From Nitrospira sp. CR1.1 (GTDB lineage: Bacteria > Nitrospirota > Nitrospiria > Nitrospirales > Nitrospiraceae), in NCBI GenBank assembly GCA_014055465.1, contig WIAF01000002.1, forward strand, positions 248,001 through 312,000: a stretch of DNA of 64,000 bases. The letters run 5' to 3'. The translations under genes and the position numbers were made by a program. Under the pieces are notes generated by a model. That model was not told the DNA's origin and made no database searches. It worked only from the letters and a program-made list of their open reading frames with translations. This document shows positions 32,321-42,099 of the stretch, piece after piece (the first letter of the stretch is position 1; the number at the start of each line of letters is the position of its first letter).

Positions 32321-32710
32321 TCAGAGATGCCCGCGCGATTTGGCGTCCGCAGCGGCGCGATCGATGTCTTTCTGCCGTTCCGACTCCTTCTTGGCGATCC
32401 AGGCCTCCCAGGACTTTCCGGTGGCCGTATCTTCTCCCGTGAAGGCAAGCGTCATCACCTCCGAATACGGGATGGTCATCGTTCCGCTGCTGGTGGAAGG
32501 GAACAGCTCAATTGTGGGCTGATCTCCTGTGGCAGTTCGATTAAAGAGGTAGCCGGTGACTTGGCCGCCGGACTTCAGTTCGACGGTGATATCTCCCCGG
32601 TAATCAAAGGCGAGTTCGATGGCCTCGCTCAGTTCAGTGGGGGATGCCGGTCGAAAAACCCGGCCTTCAAGGCTGCCGGTCTCCGGCGCGTGGCACTTCG
32701 CGTCAGTCAT
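32321..32710 (-). CDS. Small conserved-looking protein, function unknown
   Basis: 129 residues. The middle (SEAIELAFDYRGDITVELKSGGQVTGYLFNRT...TIELFPSTSSGTMTIPYSEVMTLAF) reads like a small Sm/SH3-type barrel; the C-terminal part is a charged helix. No motif for a reaction is seen. It lies downstream of hpnH, separated by a strong 16-bp hairpin. Confidence 0.65.
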   Translation of the reverse strand: MTDAKCHAPETGSLEGRVFRPASPTELSEAIELAFDYRGDITVELKSGGQVTGYLFNRTATGDQPTIELFPSTSSGTMTIPYSEVMTLAFTGEDTATGKSWEAWIAKKESERQKDIDRAAADAKSRGHL

Positions 32711-32737
32711 AGTCTTCCCGTCTTGCGAAAGGGTGAC

Positions 32738-32776
32738 GGTGAGGCATTCGGCCGGCCCGCGGCCGAATGCCTCACC
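32738..32776 (-). terminator. Strong 16-bp hairpin behind hpnH
   Basis: Perfect inverted repeat GGTGAGGCATTCGGCC / GGCCGAATGCCTCACC with a 7-base loop. On the minus strand it lies 30 bases behind the hpnH stop, followed by a short CCCTTTC stretch, so it may stop or slow transcription or protect the hpnH mRNA end. Confidence 0.6.
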
Positions 32777-32806
32777 ATGGCGACCATCATACCGATTGAG
32801 ACCGGG

Positions 32807-33823
32807 CTATTGCGCGTTCGGCATGAGGGTAATTTTGACGGTCTTCGTGAAACCGGACAGTGACCCGAAGGTATCCTCCACAGCCGAAGCCTCGTACCCG
32901 CAATGCACCATGCAGTCCGCGCATTTTTCATTGCGCCCGGTGCCGTAGGAATCCCAATCCGTCTTCTCCATGAGCTCTTGAAAACTTGAGGCATAACCCT
33001 CTTGGAGCAAATAACAGGGGCGCTGCCATCCAAACACGTTATACGTGGGATTTCCCCAAGGCGTACACTGGTATTCGCGCTTGCCCATGAGGAACTCCAG
33101 AAACAGGGGGGACTGGTTGAACTGCCACCCGCGCTTTCGATTGCTGAGGATCTTCGAAAACAATTCGGTGGTCCGGCTCCGCTTCAGAAAATGCTGTTGG
33201 TCTGGGGCTTTTTGATAGCTATACCCGGGCGAAATCATCATGCCTTCGACGCCCAGCCCCATCATTTCATCAAAAAACTTCCGCACGCGCTCCGGGTTGG
33301 CATCGTCGAACAGCGTCGTGTTGGTCGTGACCCGATGGCCCCGCTTGAGCGCCGCCTTGATGGCCTTCACGGCCACGTCGTAGACCCCGTCGCGACAGAC
33401 CGCCAGATCGTGCTCATCCCGCAGACCATCCATATGGACGCTGAACGTTAAAAATTTTGACGCCGGATACTCATCGAGCTTCCGTTCCATCAAAATGGCA
33501 TTCGTGCAGAGATAGACATATTTCTTCCGCTCGACGAGACCGCGCACGATTTCCGGCATTTCAGGATGAATCAGCGGTTCACCACCGGGAATACTGATGA
33601 TAGGCGCGGCACACTCATCCGCTGCCGCCCAACATTGTGCCGGAGTCAGCCGCTTATCCAGCACATGATCCGGATATTGAATCTTGCCGCATCCCGCGCA
33701 CGCGAGATTGCAGCGAAATAATGGCTCGAGCATCAACACGAGCGGATACCGCTTGACCCCCCGGAGTTTCTGGGTCAACACGTACTTGGTCACTGTATAC
33801 ATCTGGGAGACTGGAACAGCCAT
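32807..33823 (-). CDS. hpnH: Hopanoid radical SAM enzyme HpnH
   Basis: 338 residues. The SAM-cluster motif is CNLACAGC; downstream are SIPGGEPLIHPEMPEIV and the C-terminal cysteines CTPWGNPTYNVFGWQRPCYLL and CADCMVHCGYE, the pattern of HpnH. This enzyme adds a 5'-deoxyadenosyl group to diploptene, giving adenosylhopane, the first step to extended hopanoids in the inner membrane. RBS AGGAGAACG before the ATG at 33823. Other hpn genes are not in the window. Confidence 0.95.
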   Translation of the reverse strand: MAVPVSQMYTVTKYVLTQKLRGVKRYPLVLMLEPLFRCNLACAGCGKIQYPDHVLDKRLTPAQCWAAADECAAPIISIPGGEPLIHPEMPEIVRGLVERKKYVYLCTNAILMERKLDEYPASKFLTFSVHMDGLRDEHDLAVCRDGVYDVAVKAIKAALKRGHRVTTNTTLFDDANPERVRKFFDEMMGLGVEGMMISPGYSYQKAPDQQHFLKRSRTTELFSKILSNRKRGWQFNQSPLFLEFLMGKREYQCTPWGNPTYNVFGWQRPCYLLQEGYASSFQELMEKTDWDSYGTGRNEKCADCMVHCGYEASAVEDTFGSLSGFTKTVKITLMPNAQ

Positions 33824-33933
33824 CCCGTTCTCCTATTCTGGTAAATGTGAATGTGAGTACCGACTGAGACTTCCGGCCTTGTAGCAGAGGGTTCGCGCGG
33901 ATTCTACCATCGCGATCGAAAAATCGTCAATTT

Positions 33934-35160
33934 TCAGGTTGGGGAGCAACCCTGGCGAACCCGCGCCCGATAGTCGAGAAAAAACGCGAGGAACATGCCC
34001 ATCACCAATGCGAGCACGCCGGCCACCGCCACATTGAGCACGATGCGCGGACGAATCCGTTTGTCGGCCGGCACAGCCTGGTCAAGCACCTGCACCGTCG
34101 GCGTGTCACGAGCCTCCGCGATCTTCGCCTGCTCATGCTGGGATGTCAAAAGCGTGAAGAGCGTTTCCTGAACCTTGACTTGCCGGAAGAGCCGGCCGAA
34201 CTGCAGCGCCAGATCAGGCACAGCCACCATTGCCGGATGGAGGCGTTCTCCCGAACGGATCCCCTGGACATCCTTCCCCGAACTCATCGTAGCCAGTTGT
34301 TTTTTGAGCTCTTCGACATTCGAGCGGATGCGAGCCAGATCCGGATTCTCCGCCGACAGATACCCTCCCATCACCTGGAGTTGAACCTCCTGTGCCGTAA
34401 TCTGCCCTTGGATGATCGCCGCTGCTTCAATCATGACTTTTGCCTGCGCCTCGACGGCCACCGTCTTATTTTTGGCCTGAAAGTCCCGTAACGCGTCCTC
34501 GGCCTTGGCCATGCTCTCCATCGTCTCATGGAGCCGTCGCTCCAAAAACGCGCGATTCTGTCCGGCCTTATTGACGGTCACCGTCCGGTTCAAGCGATCG
34601 AGATTCGACACATAAAAATTCGCCATGTCCGACGCCACCTGCGGGTCCTCATCCTCCACCGAGACCTTGATCACTTTCTCCTTGGTCACCGTGATCCGCA
34701 GATGATCTTCCAACTCTTTGCGGGTTTCGACCATCGTCTTTTCCCGATATCGATCCATCAAGTTGAATTTCTTGATCACATCATCGGCCATCAGGCGCGA
34801 CTTCAGGATGGAGACAAAGACGTCCGTCGGTGTCGTCGGCAGACCAGGCAAACCAAGACCAAGATTTTGCGCCATCCCGCCTGCGGCCGGTGACGCCAGC
34901 AAAGCAGCCAATGCCCCACCTTCCTTGGACTCCAACTGAGGCAGAACAGAAGAGGTGGATTCATACACATGAGGCAGGAGGAGGCTGACACCGAGCGAGA
35001 TTGCCAGAGCGGCCACGCACAAGCCGAGCACTATCTTCCGCCGCGCGACAAGCACATCCCAGTAATCGAACAGAGTGGCTGATTGGTCAACCGCAGGCCT
35101 CTCTGCCTGGTGGCGGGAAGGTTCCAGCAGGGCGTGTGGGCTATCTGAAGGCCAGTCCAT
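33934..35160 (-). CDS. Wzz/GNVR polysaccharide chain-length protein
   Basis: 408 residues. An N-terminal membrane helix (VLGLCVAALAISLGVSLLLPHVYES), a long periplasmic coiled-coil region (about 180-300) and a C-terminal helix (IVLNVAVAGVLALVMGMFLAFFLDY). VPADKRIRPR before the second helix is the Pro-rich Wzz signature. It controls chain length or export with the SLBB protein next to it (150 bases). No cytoplasmic tyrosine kinase domain is fused. Confidence 0.9.
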   Translation of the reverse strand: MDWPSDSPHALLEPSRHQAERPAVDQSATLFDYWDVLVARRKIVLGLCVAALAISLGVSLLLPHVYESTSSVLPQLESKEGGALAALLASPAAGGMAQNLGLGLPGLPTTPTDVFVSILKSRLMADDVIKKFNLMDRYREKTMVETRKELEDHLRITVTKEKVIKVSVEDEDPQVASDMANFYVSNLDRLNRTVTVNKAGQNRAFLERRLHETMESMAKAEDALRDFQAKNKTVAVEAQAKVMIEAAAIIQGQITAQEVQLQVMGGYLSAENPDLARIRSNVEELKKQLATMSSGKDVQGIRSGERLHPAMVAVPDLALQFGRLFRQVKVQETLFTLLTSQHEQAKIAEARDTPTVQVLDQAVPADKRIRPRIVLNVAVAGVLALVMGMFLAFFLDYRARVRQGCSPT

Positions 35161-35310
35161 CTTGCTAGATTGTCTCAGGTGAGGCGACTGTCACGGTTCG
35201 ATCCCAGCATCGCCAACGGTCAGGCGTGATATCTCTACAGAATCAAATCGCCGCCGGAAGTTCGTTGATTCTCCGCATGGGGATTAACAGACCACCTTGG
35301 TTTCTCCGCC

Positions 35311-37938
35311 CTACCGACCGACCACGGCAATGCCAGCCGCCGTCAGCGCGAGGCTGCCGATAATGCTCGCCACGGTTTGCCACAAGGCCAATTGGGGAGG
35401 GCGAGCCTCAATTTTCTGCGGCACGACGATGGTATCTCCAGGACGCATTTCCTTCGCCGAGAGGTAGGAGGAATCGGTTGTTCCATTCGCCCGCATCACA
35501 TACATCTCACGCTTGTTGGCATCTTCCGTGATACCGCCGGCTTGCCGCAGGTAATCGTTGAGATCCAAGCCCGGCCGATACACCACGGTGCTGGGGTTCT
35601 TCACGGACCCGATAATTCCGACGGTTTGCGGGGGAGTTGGAATGGTAATCCGGTCACGAGATTCCAGAATAATGTCGTCTTCAGTCCCTTCCAGACTCTC
35701 GATCGAATCCAACCGGACAATGACCCGGCCCAGCTCGATCCGCGATGCGATCGCTTCGAGCTGCTGGAGTCGAAGGGACAGCACCTGTTGCTCCGCAATC
35801 GTTCCACTCGTCGCAAAAGCCGACGCGGCGGTCAACCCTGCTGTTCCTGCAGCAATGCCGGCAGATTGCGCGGTCAGACGCTGTCGCTCGGCCGCAATAA
35901 AGCGATCGAGCTCCGCCTGCTGTTTCAATTTCACCGATTCTCGCACCAACATGATGCCGCTTGGAAAGGCATTAGGGCTAAATCCGCCGGACCGTTTCAA
36001 TACCGAACTAAGTCGTTCGCCGATTTCAATGGTGAAGTAGCCGGCCCGTCGCACCTCGCCTTCCACCAGCACAAGAGCCGGAGGTCTCAGCTGACTCGCA
36101 ATCACCACCTGATCCAGTCGCCTCAGCGGATGGTTGTCGGACTCCTGGCCTTCGAATAGCGCCTTCGGACTAAACTGAATCACTTTGGTGAGATAGGTCA
36201 CGGGATCTGTGCGAACGATCTCAGCCCGATCAGCATACGCATCAACGGAGAGTTGTTCCGGCGATAAGATGTCTTTCACGTGCATGCCGGGACGGTACTC
36301 ATACGGTCCGGGACTTTTGACCGCGCCGACAAGACTCACCACGTTCACCACCTGGGTGGGTAACGTCGGAATACGGATATAGTCGCCATCCAGGAGAATG
36401 GGATCCCCGCCCTCGGTACCTAGCCGACTTTTTTCAGCCCCTTGGGACGCAAAGGCACGAACGAGATCGACATCGATCATATTCCGTTCTTGCAGGGCCG
36501 GATCCTGTCGAAACAAATGGCAGCGCTGGCGATCAGACAAGGGCGTCAGCCCCCCCGCCAAGGTCAGCAATTCAGTCAATCGCGCACCAGGCTTCATTTC
36601 ATAAATCGCCGGTCGTTTAACCGACCCGCTGATTGCCACAACAGGCCCAAGCGGAGGGACGAGCACCACGTCGCCGGCCTGCAGCCGACTGTCCTGCCGC
36701 CGATCTCCCTGAAGCAAAAAGTCATAGAGATCCAATTGCCCGACCGTCTTTCCTTCTCGCATGATCCTGATCTGTCGTAGGGAGCCGGAACGAGCAGGCC
36801 CACAAGCCGCATAAATCGCGTTCGACACTGTAGCCAGGGCACTCAGCTCATAGGCGCCTGGCCGTGCCACTTCTCCTACGACATAGACCTTCATCGTCCG
36901 GATTCTGGCCATGGACACGTGCAACTCAAAACGTTTCAGAAGCATGCTCAATCGGGCATGGATTGTGCGCTCAGCCTGTGAAAAGGTTTGTCCTCCGACC
37001 GGAATGGCTCCGACTTGGGGAATCACCACCATCCCGTCTCGTTCGACCGGAGCAATGTAACTGCGATTGAAGTTTTGATCCGGCACATTCCAGATGTGCA
37101 CAGCGAGAGAATCCTGCGGACCAATCACGTAATCCGGACCTACGGGAACATCTTGTAGCGAGGTGAACCCGCCCGCATGGGCGTCGAAAAAGTCATAGCC
37201 AAATTGTTTCAGGCGACTCTTGACTCCCTGCAGCACCGAAAATTGGGCGAAGGCTTCTTCGACGGAGAAGTCCTGATGACGCAGCAGTTCCGCAGTAAAC
37301 GGTTTTTGCTGAAGCTCTGTTTTTTGTTGCTGGTTGGCTTGAGCCAGCGCTTGGGCCTGCGGCCCTATCCCCATGCCCCCCTGCACGGCTGATTGCAAAC
37401 CCTGCAGTTGAGACACGCCTTTCTTTTCGCGCTCGACCTGAGTTTGATGCTCCAAGCTCCGCTTTTCTTTTTCTGCTTGATCCCGTTCGAGCCGCCGATC
37501 ACGTTCTTCTTCCTCCTGCCGCATGCGTTGCTCGACTGAGGCAGGCAAGAGACTATTGGCGGCCATGGGCCAATAGTCGTTGAGATTCGGCACCGTGTTC
37601 TCCGGCGAGAGATCTGGCGCCGTTGGGATCGGGCAAGGGGCATACTGAGGCACTATCGGTTGAGTCGCTGTCGGATTCGTCACAATCGCCTGCCCGGGAG
37701 AGGTCGGCAACCCAAAGTTCCCGAATGGGAGAAACGGTGACATTTGATTCCCCAGCGAGGGTCCGCCTGTTGAAGGGGCGGATGAGGGTGGCAGCACAGG
37801 ATTCGTCAGCGTCTGCGCCAAGAGAGAAGGAGGAAGAACCAGAGCACCCACTAACAACCAGGTTACCACGCGTATCCAACGGCTTGGCCGAGGGCACGGA
37901 AGAATACAATGCAGTGACTCGTCAGTTGAATGGTGCAT
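35311..37938 (-). CDS. SLBB-domain polysaccharide export protein, large
   Basis: 875 residues, over twice the length of Wza. Signal peptide (RVVTWLLVGALVLPPSLLA), a Pro-rich region and a long charged coiled coil (about 145-215), then the Poly_export domain (YVIGPQDSLAVHIWNVPDQ) followed by several SLBB repeats (VYVVGEVARPGAYEL, VAISGSVKRPAIYEM, VNVVSLVGAVKSPGPYEY, VLVEGEVRRAGYFTI, VGIIGSVKNPSTVVY). A C-terminal helix (TVASIIGSLALTAAGIAVV) would anchor it. Outer-membrane or trans-envelope channel for exopolysaccharide, partner of the Wzz protein. Confidence 0.93.
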   Translation of the reverse strand: MHHSTDESLHCILPCPRPSRWIRVVTWLLVGALVLPPSLLAQTLTNPVLPPSSAPSTGGPSLGNQMSPFLPFGNFGLPTSPGQAIVTNPTATQPIVPQYAPCPIPTAPDLSPENTVPNLNDYWPMAANSLLPASVEQRMRQEEEERDRRLERDQAEKEKRSLEHQTQVEREKKGVSQLQGLQSAVQGGMGIGPQAQALAQANQQQKTELQQKPFTAELLRHQDFSVEEAFAQFSVLQGVKSRLKQFGYDFFDAHAGGFTSLQDVPVGPDYVIGPQDSLAVHIWNVPDQNFNRSYIAPVERDGMVVIPQVGAIPVGGQTFSQAERTIHARLSMLLKRFELHVSMARIRTMKVYVVGEVARPGAYELSALATVSNAIYAACGPARSGSLRQIRIMREGKTVGQLDLYDFLLQGDRRQDSRLQAGDVVLVPPLGPVVAISGSVKRPAIYEMKPGARLTELLTLAGGLTPLSDRQRCHLFRQDPALQERNMIDVDLVRAFASQGAEKSRLGTEGGDPILLDGDYIRIPTLPTQVVNVVSLVGAVKSPGPYEYRPGMHVKDILSPEQLSVDAYADRAEIVRTDPVTYLTKVIQFSPKALFEGQESDNHPLRRLDQVVIASQLRPPALVLVEGEVRRAGYFTIEIGERLSSVLKRSGGFSPNAFPSGIMLVRESVKLKQQAELDRFIAAERQRLTAQSAGIAAGTAGLTAASAFATSGTIAEQQVLSLRLQQLEAIASRIELGRVIVRLDSIESLEGTEDDIILESRDRITIPTPPQTVGIIGSVKNPSTVVYRPGLDLNDYLRQAGGITEDANKREMYVMRANGTTDSSYLSAKEMRPGDTIVVPQKIEARPPQLALWQTVASIIGSLALTAAGIAVVGR

Positions 37939-38247
37939 CCGATGGAAACCGCCTTAGCCTGTGGATAACGACAGTAGGTTCTAATCTAAAATCATCGCCT
38001 CAGTCAAACGAGTCTCAGGCTGGATCTAACCCACCTTATTCATGAGCACTGATGCAACACTCAGGGAGTCACTGCTGCGACTGGCCTTCGGCCGGCGGGC
38101 TCGCGGTAGGGCGCACCGAAACTCTCGCCTCGCGCACGCCTCCTCAAGCACTGCGCATCTCCGGCCGGGGCAGTAACTCCCGTTCCCGAATGAAGTACGC
38201 CTCACAGGTGACGCACACACTGATTGGTGGACTTTTTCCGCATCCTG
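37939..38247. other. Intergenic, no gene seen
   Basis: About 310 bases between the SLBB gene start and the Wzi gene end. No protein-like frame, RNA gene or clear hairpin stands out. Promoter for the SLBB/Wzz pair is expected here. Confidence 0.5.
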
Positions 38248-39948
38248 CTAAAACTGAACGGCCACGGCCGTCCACAGCAAATGATTCTTCGCCGTCACTC
38301 CGGCGGAAAAAGTTTCCATAAAGGGCGTAATGGCCGACACCTGGCCGGGGTTCGTCAGCCGCTGAAAGGTGTATCCACCCATGACCTGGACGTCTTTGGA
38401 ATACCACCAGGTCAGATCGACGGCAGCTTCCCGCTTCTTTTCATGAACCGGCTGGCCCCGGTCCCGCTCCTGAATATTGAAGTTCGCGCCCAACTGCACG
38501 GTGTCGGTCAGATATCGGGTGCTGCGCACAAACACGTCGATCCCGTCGGTTCCCATATGGTGACCCAATGGAAATCCTCGGTAGCGCATGCCGCTGGTGT
38601 AAGTCCCGTTGTTGTACCACACACCTCCCAGTTCGGGATGCCGCCGTCGTCCGTAGTCCGTATCGGCGTATTCGATGCGCAGGTCCATGGTATCGCCCTG
38701 AAACACCTGTGGGATATAGATGCCGCCTAAAAACGCGGCCCGGCTCGGGATCGGCAGTTGCGACCACTTGTCCTCCGTCCCGATCTCCCCATACAGTTGA
38801 AGACCGGCAGGAAAGGGAATCAGGTACGGAACCGATGGCAACCTGAGCCGGAAATCGGCCATCCCTTGTTCGTTCACCTCCTTGTCGGATCCCTGGTTCG
38901 CCGGGTGGATGTAGGTATCGACGATCGTTTCCGGAAAAGACTGATCGCGCCCGCGCCCGCCGAACTGTGTCAGGCGCGTGAGTCCGAACTCCAACCAGGA
39001 GACCGGCAGGTAACTGATGCGTAATCCGAAGACCCTGGCGCGCGAAAAATCGCGATTGCGTTCCAGCTGAGCCAGAAAGGCATTGACCTTCCAATCGCCC
39101 AGGCCGCTCAGAAATCCCGGCAATTGAAACGGTCGCTCCGTGCCCAATTTGATCATATCCATCGGAAACGCGTGATCGGTCAGCAACAGGGAACCATGGT
39201 AGCCGGGCCCCCACCATTGCGTCCCTCGCCCCGCCTCCAACGCGATGTTGGCATAGCTCAACTTCAGGCTGAATTCCCGCAGGTAAAAATTGTCGCTGTT
39301 ATTGGTAGGCCCCAATCCCAGAAGATGACGATTGCTGATGAATTTCGGTTGGACCATCACGGCGGCCCATTCGTTCAACTCCGCCCAGGCGCGCACATCG
39401 GTTTGATTTTGGACTCCGTTGACGAAATATTCCCCGCCGCGGTTTTCACGAAACCGGATTGTCTGTCCGCCGCCGATAGACGAGGCATCGACCTCAGAAG
39501 TGACCCGGGCCCCGAACCGTAGCGAACCGGTTTTGTCGTCAGGACGTGCGCGGATGGTGCCGAGGCGAATGAGCTCCGGACGAAACTCCGCCAGCAATCG
39601 TTCCAAAAGCGGCTCGGCAATGGCCTCGCGACCGTCGAGCTCGACCTCGTCGGCGCGAACCCGTTCGATCGCCCGCGCCACATACTGCGCTGCTTGCATG
39701 CGGGTGAACGGCTTCGCGCCCACCAAGGCCCGGTCGATTACTCCCAGAGCAATGAGGCGCTCAATGGCGTCATATCCCCAGTGGTGCAGCGGGAGGTTGC
39801 TGGACGCGAAGGCCGGCCCGCTCCAGACCATCCACAGGAGCAACCCGAGGGCAAGACCAAATGAGACGCGAGATGGGCTCACAAGACAGGCCGGGCAAAA
39901 CAAGGAGTCATGGTGGTGCGAATCCGTCGCGAACAGCCGGTCTCCCAC
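38248..39948 (-). CDS. Wzi-type capsule assembly outer-membrane protein
   Basis: 566 residues. Signal peptide (SFGLALGLLLWMVWSGPAFA), then a short region resembling an S-layer-homology module (WGYDAIERLIALGVIDRA, FTRMQAAQYVARAIER), and an 18-strand-type barrel with the Wzi pattern (GTQWWGPGYHGSLLLTDHA, GLRISYLPVSWLEFGLTRL, RYRGFPLGHHMGTDG). Ends in an aromatic residue (VAVQF) as outer-membrane barrels do. Helps attach or assemble surface polysaccharide. Confidence 0.9.
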   Translation of the reverse strand: MGDRLFATDSHHHDSLFCPACLVSPSRVSFGLALGLLLWMVWSGPAFASSNLPLHHWGYDAIERLIALGVIDRALVGAKPFTRMQAAQYVARAIERVRADEVELDGREAIAEPLLERLLAEFRPELIRLGTIRARPDDKTGSLRFGARVTSEVDASSIGGGQTIRFRENRGGEYFVNGVQNQTDVRAWAELNEWAAVMVQPKFISNRHLLGLGPTNNSDNFYLREFSLKLSYANIALEAGRGTQWWGPGYHGSLLLTDHAFPMDMIKLGTERPFQLPGFLSGLGDWKVNAFLAQLERNRDFSRARVFGLRISYLPVSWLEFGLTRLTQFGGRGRDQSFPETIVDTYIHPANQGSDKEVNEQGMADFRLRLPSVPYLIPFPAGLQLYGEIGTEDKWSQLPIPSRAAFLGGIYIPQVFQGDTMDLRIEYADTDYGRRRHPELGGVWYNNGTYTSGMRYRGFPLGHHMGTDGIDVFVRSTRYLTDTVQLGANFNIQERDRGQPVHEKKREAAVDLTWWYSKDVQVMGGYTFQRLTNPGQVSAITPFMETFSAGVTAKNHLLWTAVAVQF

Positions 39949-40211
39949 TCAGCAGCATGGCGGCCCATCAATCCTGCCTGCGTACAGCTAGCCCTACGTG
40001 GACGACCAACAGCAGTGGACATGGTTGGCCAAGGGTAACTGATGTGGTGAACGGACACGCCATGACCTATCCCAGTTGAGCCGACTCCTGCGGCTTCACG
40101 TTCCGCCGCTTCAGACCGGAAGGATACCTTGTCCCCGATAGATGAATCCAGCCCCGGAAAAACGAAGGACAACCGGGGAAAACCCGCGAGCTCATTCATA
40201 CGACAATGGAT
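39949..40211. other. Intergenic, no gene seen
   Basis: Spacer between the methyltransferase end and the Wzi gene start. It holds CCCCGG and CCGGGG 14 bases apart (about 40152-40177), too weak to call a terminator. Confidence 0.4.
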
Positions 40212-40988
40212 TCAGGCGAGTCGCCCAAGAGCAAGCAGTATCTTGTGCCCGGTAACCGGGTACTCCAGCGACATCCGTACAGGTTGGTCGTAGGGGGCCA
40301 TGCTGTCATCGACGGCTTCTGGGAAGCGGGCCAGTTTCCCGAGAAACAGCCGCTTGAGCAACCGCTTCCCCGACATGCTCGAAGGGATCAGGCGCAGCCG
40401 GACAGCGACGCGTTTGATCCACGACAGGAAGACCGCAGGAATCGAAGCCGGCGCAACGGGAAAGGCGCAGAAGATGTCCGGCTGAAACCCGGCCTCCCGC
40501 AGCAAGGCCGAGAGTTCACGGGCGGAATAGTAGCGGCAACTGCGAGCATTCGGATTGAATTCCGACCATTCCGGATTGACCGTGCAAAGCAACAGAAGTC
40601 CCTGAGCAGTCAACACCCTCCGGCACTCCGTGAAAAATTTCCCGGCGTCCTCAAAAAAATAGAGGGCCTCGTAACAGACAATCACGTCGCACGATGCAGC
40701 CCGCAGCGGCAAGGCTTCGGCCTGGAGTTGCACCAAAGGAATCGTGCCCTGCAGATGCTTCCAAGCTTGACGGAGCAAGGGGTCCGTCAGATCCCCACCG
40801 ATGATCGCCTCGGCATGCCGTCCCAGGTAGCCGAGCCCGACGCCAGGGCCGCACGCGACGTCCAGCACCCGGCGGCCTCGGCAGAAGTCGGCCGCGAAGC
40901 GATAGCGGGTATACACCATGGACAACGCCTCAGGCGTTACCCAATCACCCGCCTTTTCCGTCACCGGACTGTAATCGGGGAGGGTCAC
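40212..40988 (-). CDS. SAM-dependent methyltransferase
   Basis: 258 residues from the GTG at 40988, which overlaps the stop of the aminotransferase (GTGA); a much longer frame runs through that gene and is rejected. Class I Rossmann fold: RVLDVACGPGVGLGYLG, IIGGDLTD, PLRAASCDVIVCYEALYFFEDAGKFFTECRRVL. It is coupled to the sugar aminotransferase, so the substrate is probably a sugar or nucleotide sugar of the exopolysaccharide. The exact acceptor is unknown. Confidence 0.85.
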   Translation of the reverse strand: MTLPDYSPVTEKAGDWVTPEALSMVYTRYRFAADFCRGRRVLDVACGPGVGLGYLGRHAEAIIGGDLTDPLLRQAWKHLQGTIPLVQLQAEALPLRAASCDVIVCYEALYFFEDAGKFFTECRRVLTAQGLLLLCTVNPEWSEFNPNARSCRYYSARELSALLREAGFQPDIFCAFPVAPASIPAVFLSWIKRVAVRLRLIPSSMSGKRLLKRLFLGKLARFPEAVDDSMAPYDQPVRMSLEYPVTGHKILLALGRLA

Positions 40989-42097
40989 GGCTGCGTTGAG
41001 AAAAATGTCCGAAGCGCGGCGACGATGATGTCGACCTGCGCCTCCGTCGTTTCCGCGCTCATTGGAAGCGACAGAACTTCCAGGCACATGGCCTCGGTTT
41101 CCGGCACATCCGGCGCCGTGAGCGCCAGCCCCCGGTGTTCCCACATCGGCTTCGGCCAATGGACCAGCGTCTCGATTCCTTGTTCTTTCAGAAACACGCG
41201 CAGTTGATCGCGGGCCCTGGTGCGAATCACATAGTTCTGAAAGATGTCCTTGCGCCGCGCCTCGTCGAACTGAGGAATTCGCAGTTGTGTGATTCCGGAC
41301 AACCCCCGATGGTAGGCAGAGGCAATCCGCCGCCGGTGCGCGATCCATTCCGGAAGATGGCGCAGCTTCACATCCAGCACCGCCGCCTGGACATTGTCCA
41401 ACAAGGCCGTCTGCCCATGGTAGTGATATTCGCCGGTCGCGCGGTCCTCCCCGTTATAGCGGAGGAGGGTCGCCATGCGGGCGAGCTCGGGATCGTTCGT
41501 TGTAATGGCCCCGCCGTCGCCGAACCCGCCGAGCACCTTGAAGGGATAAAAACTGAAGCAGCCGGCGCGTCCCTGACTCCCGGCGCATTTGCCGTCGAAG
41601 GTGGCCCCAAGCGCCTGGGCCGCATCTTCAATGACGGCCAATCCATGCTTGTCGGCCAATTCCAGAATACGGTCCATCTCACAGACTCGCCCATTGAGAT
41701 GTACAGGGAGCAGCGCTTTTGTCTTCGCCGTGACGGCACGCTCAATCAGATCGACATCCATATTGAAGTCAGGGCCCACATCGATCAGTACCGGACGCGC
41801 CCCGCAATGGACGATGGCAGAAACCGTTGCGACGAACGTGTGGGCCACCGTAATGACTTCATGTCCCGGTCCGACTCCTGCACCGAGCAGCGCGAACAAC
41901 AGTGCGTGATAGCCGCTGTTGACCCCGACGGCGTACTTCACACCGACGAACTCGGCCAGGTGCTGCTCAAAATCCTTGAGCTGGTGCCGATTGACGAGAT
42001 CGCCGTTGGCCAGGCAGTCGATGATCGCCCGATCGATCTCAGACTTGAGTTTCGCGTAGTGACTGCGCGGGTCGATGAAGGGAACGTGATAGGCCAT
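40985..42097 (-). CDS. DegT/DnrJ/EryC1 sugar aminotransferase
   Basis: 370 residues, full length. PLP site: GVNSGYHALLFAL, VIEDAAQALGATFDG, and the Schiff-base Lys in SFYPFKVLGGFGDGG. Converts a keto-sugar nucleotide to an amino sugar. It starts 2 bases behind the E1-beta gene and overlaps the methyltransferase, so the four genes from 44095 to 40212 form one operon. Confidence 0.93.
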   Translation of the reverse strand: MAYHVPFIDPRSHYAKLKSEIDRAIIDCLANGDLVNRHQLKDFEQHLAEFVGVKYAVGVNSGYHALLFALLGAGVGPGHEVITVAHTFVATVSAIVHCGARPVLIDVGPDFNMDVDLIERAVTAKTKALLPVHLNGRVCEMDRILELADKHGLAVIEDAAQALGATFDGKCAGSQGRAGCFSFYPFKVLGGFGDGGAITTNDPELARMATLLRYNGEDRATGEYHYHGQTALLDNVQAAVLDVKLRHLPEWIAHRRRIASAYHRGLSGITQLRIPQFDEARRKDIFQNYVIRTRARDQLRVFLKEQGIETLVHWPKPMWEHRGLALTAPDVPETEAMCLEVLSLPMSAETTEAQVDIIVAALRTFFSTQP

Positions 42098-42099
42098 AC

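Noticed and set aside
40152..40177. Terminator of the methyltransferase operon
   Set aside because: Only 6-bp arms with a 14-base loop and no T-run in the right direction.
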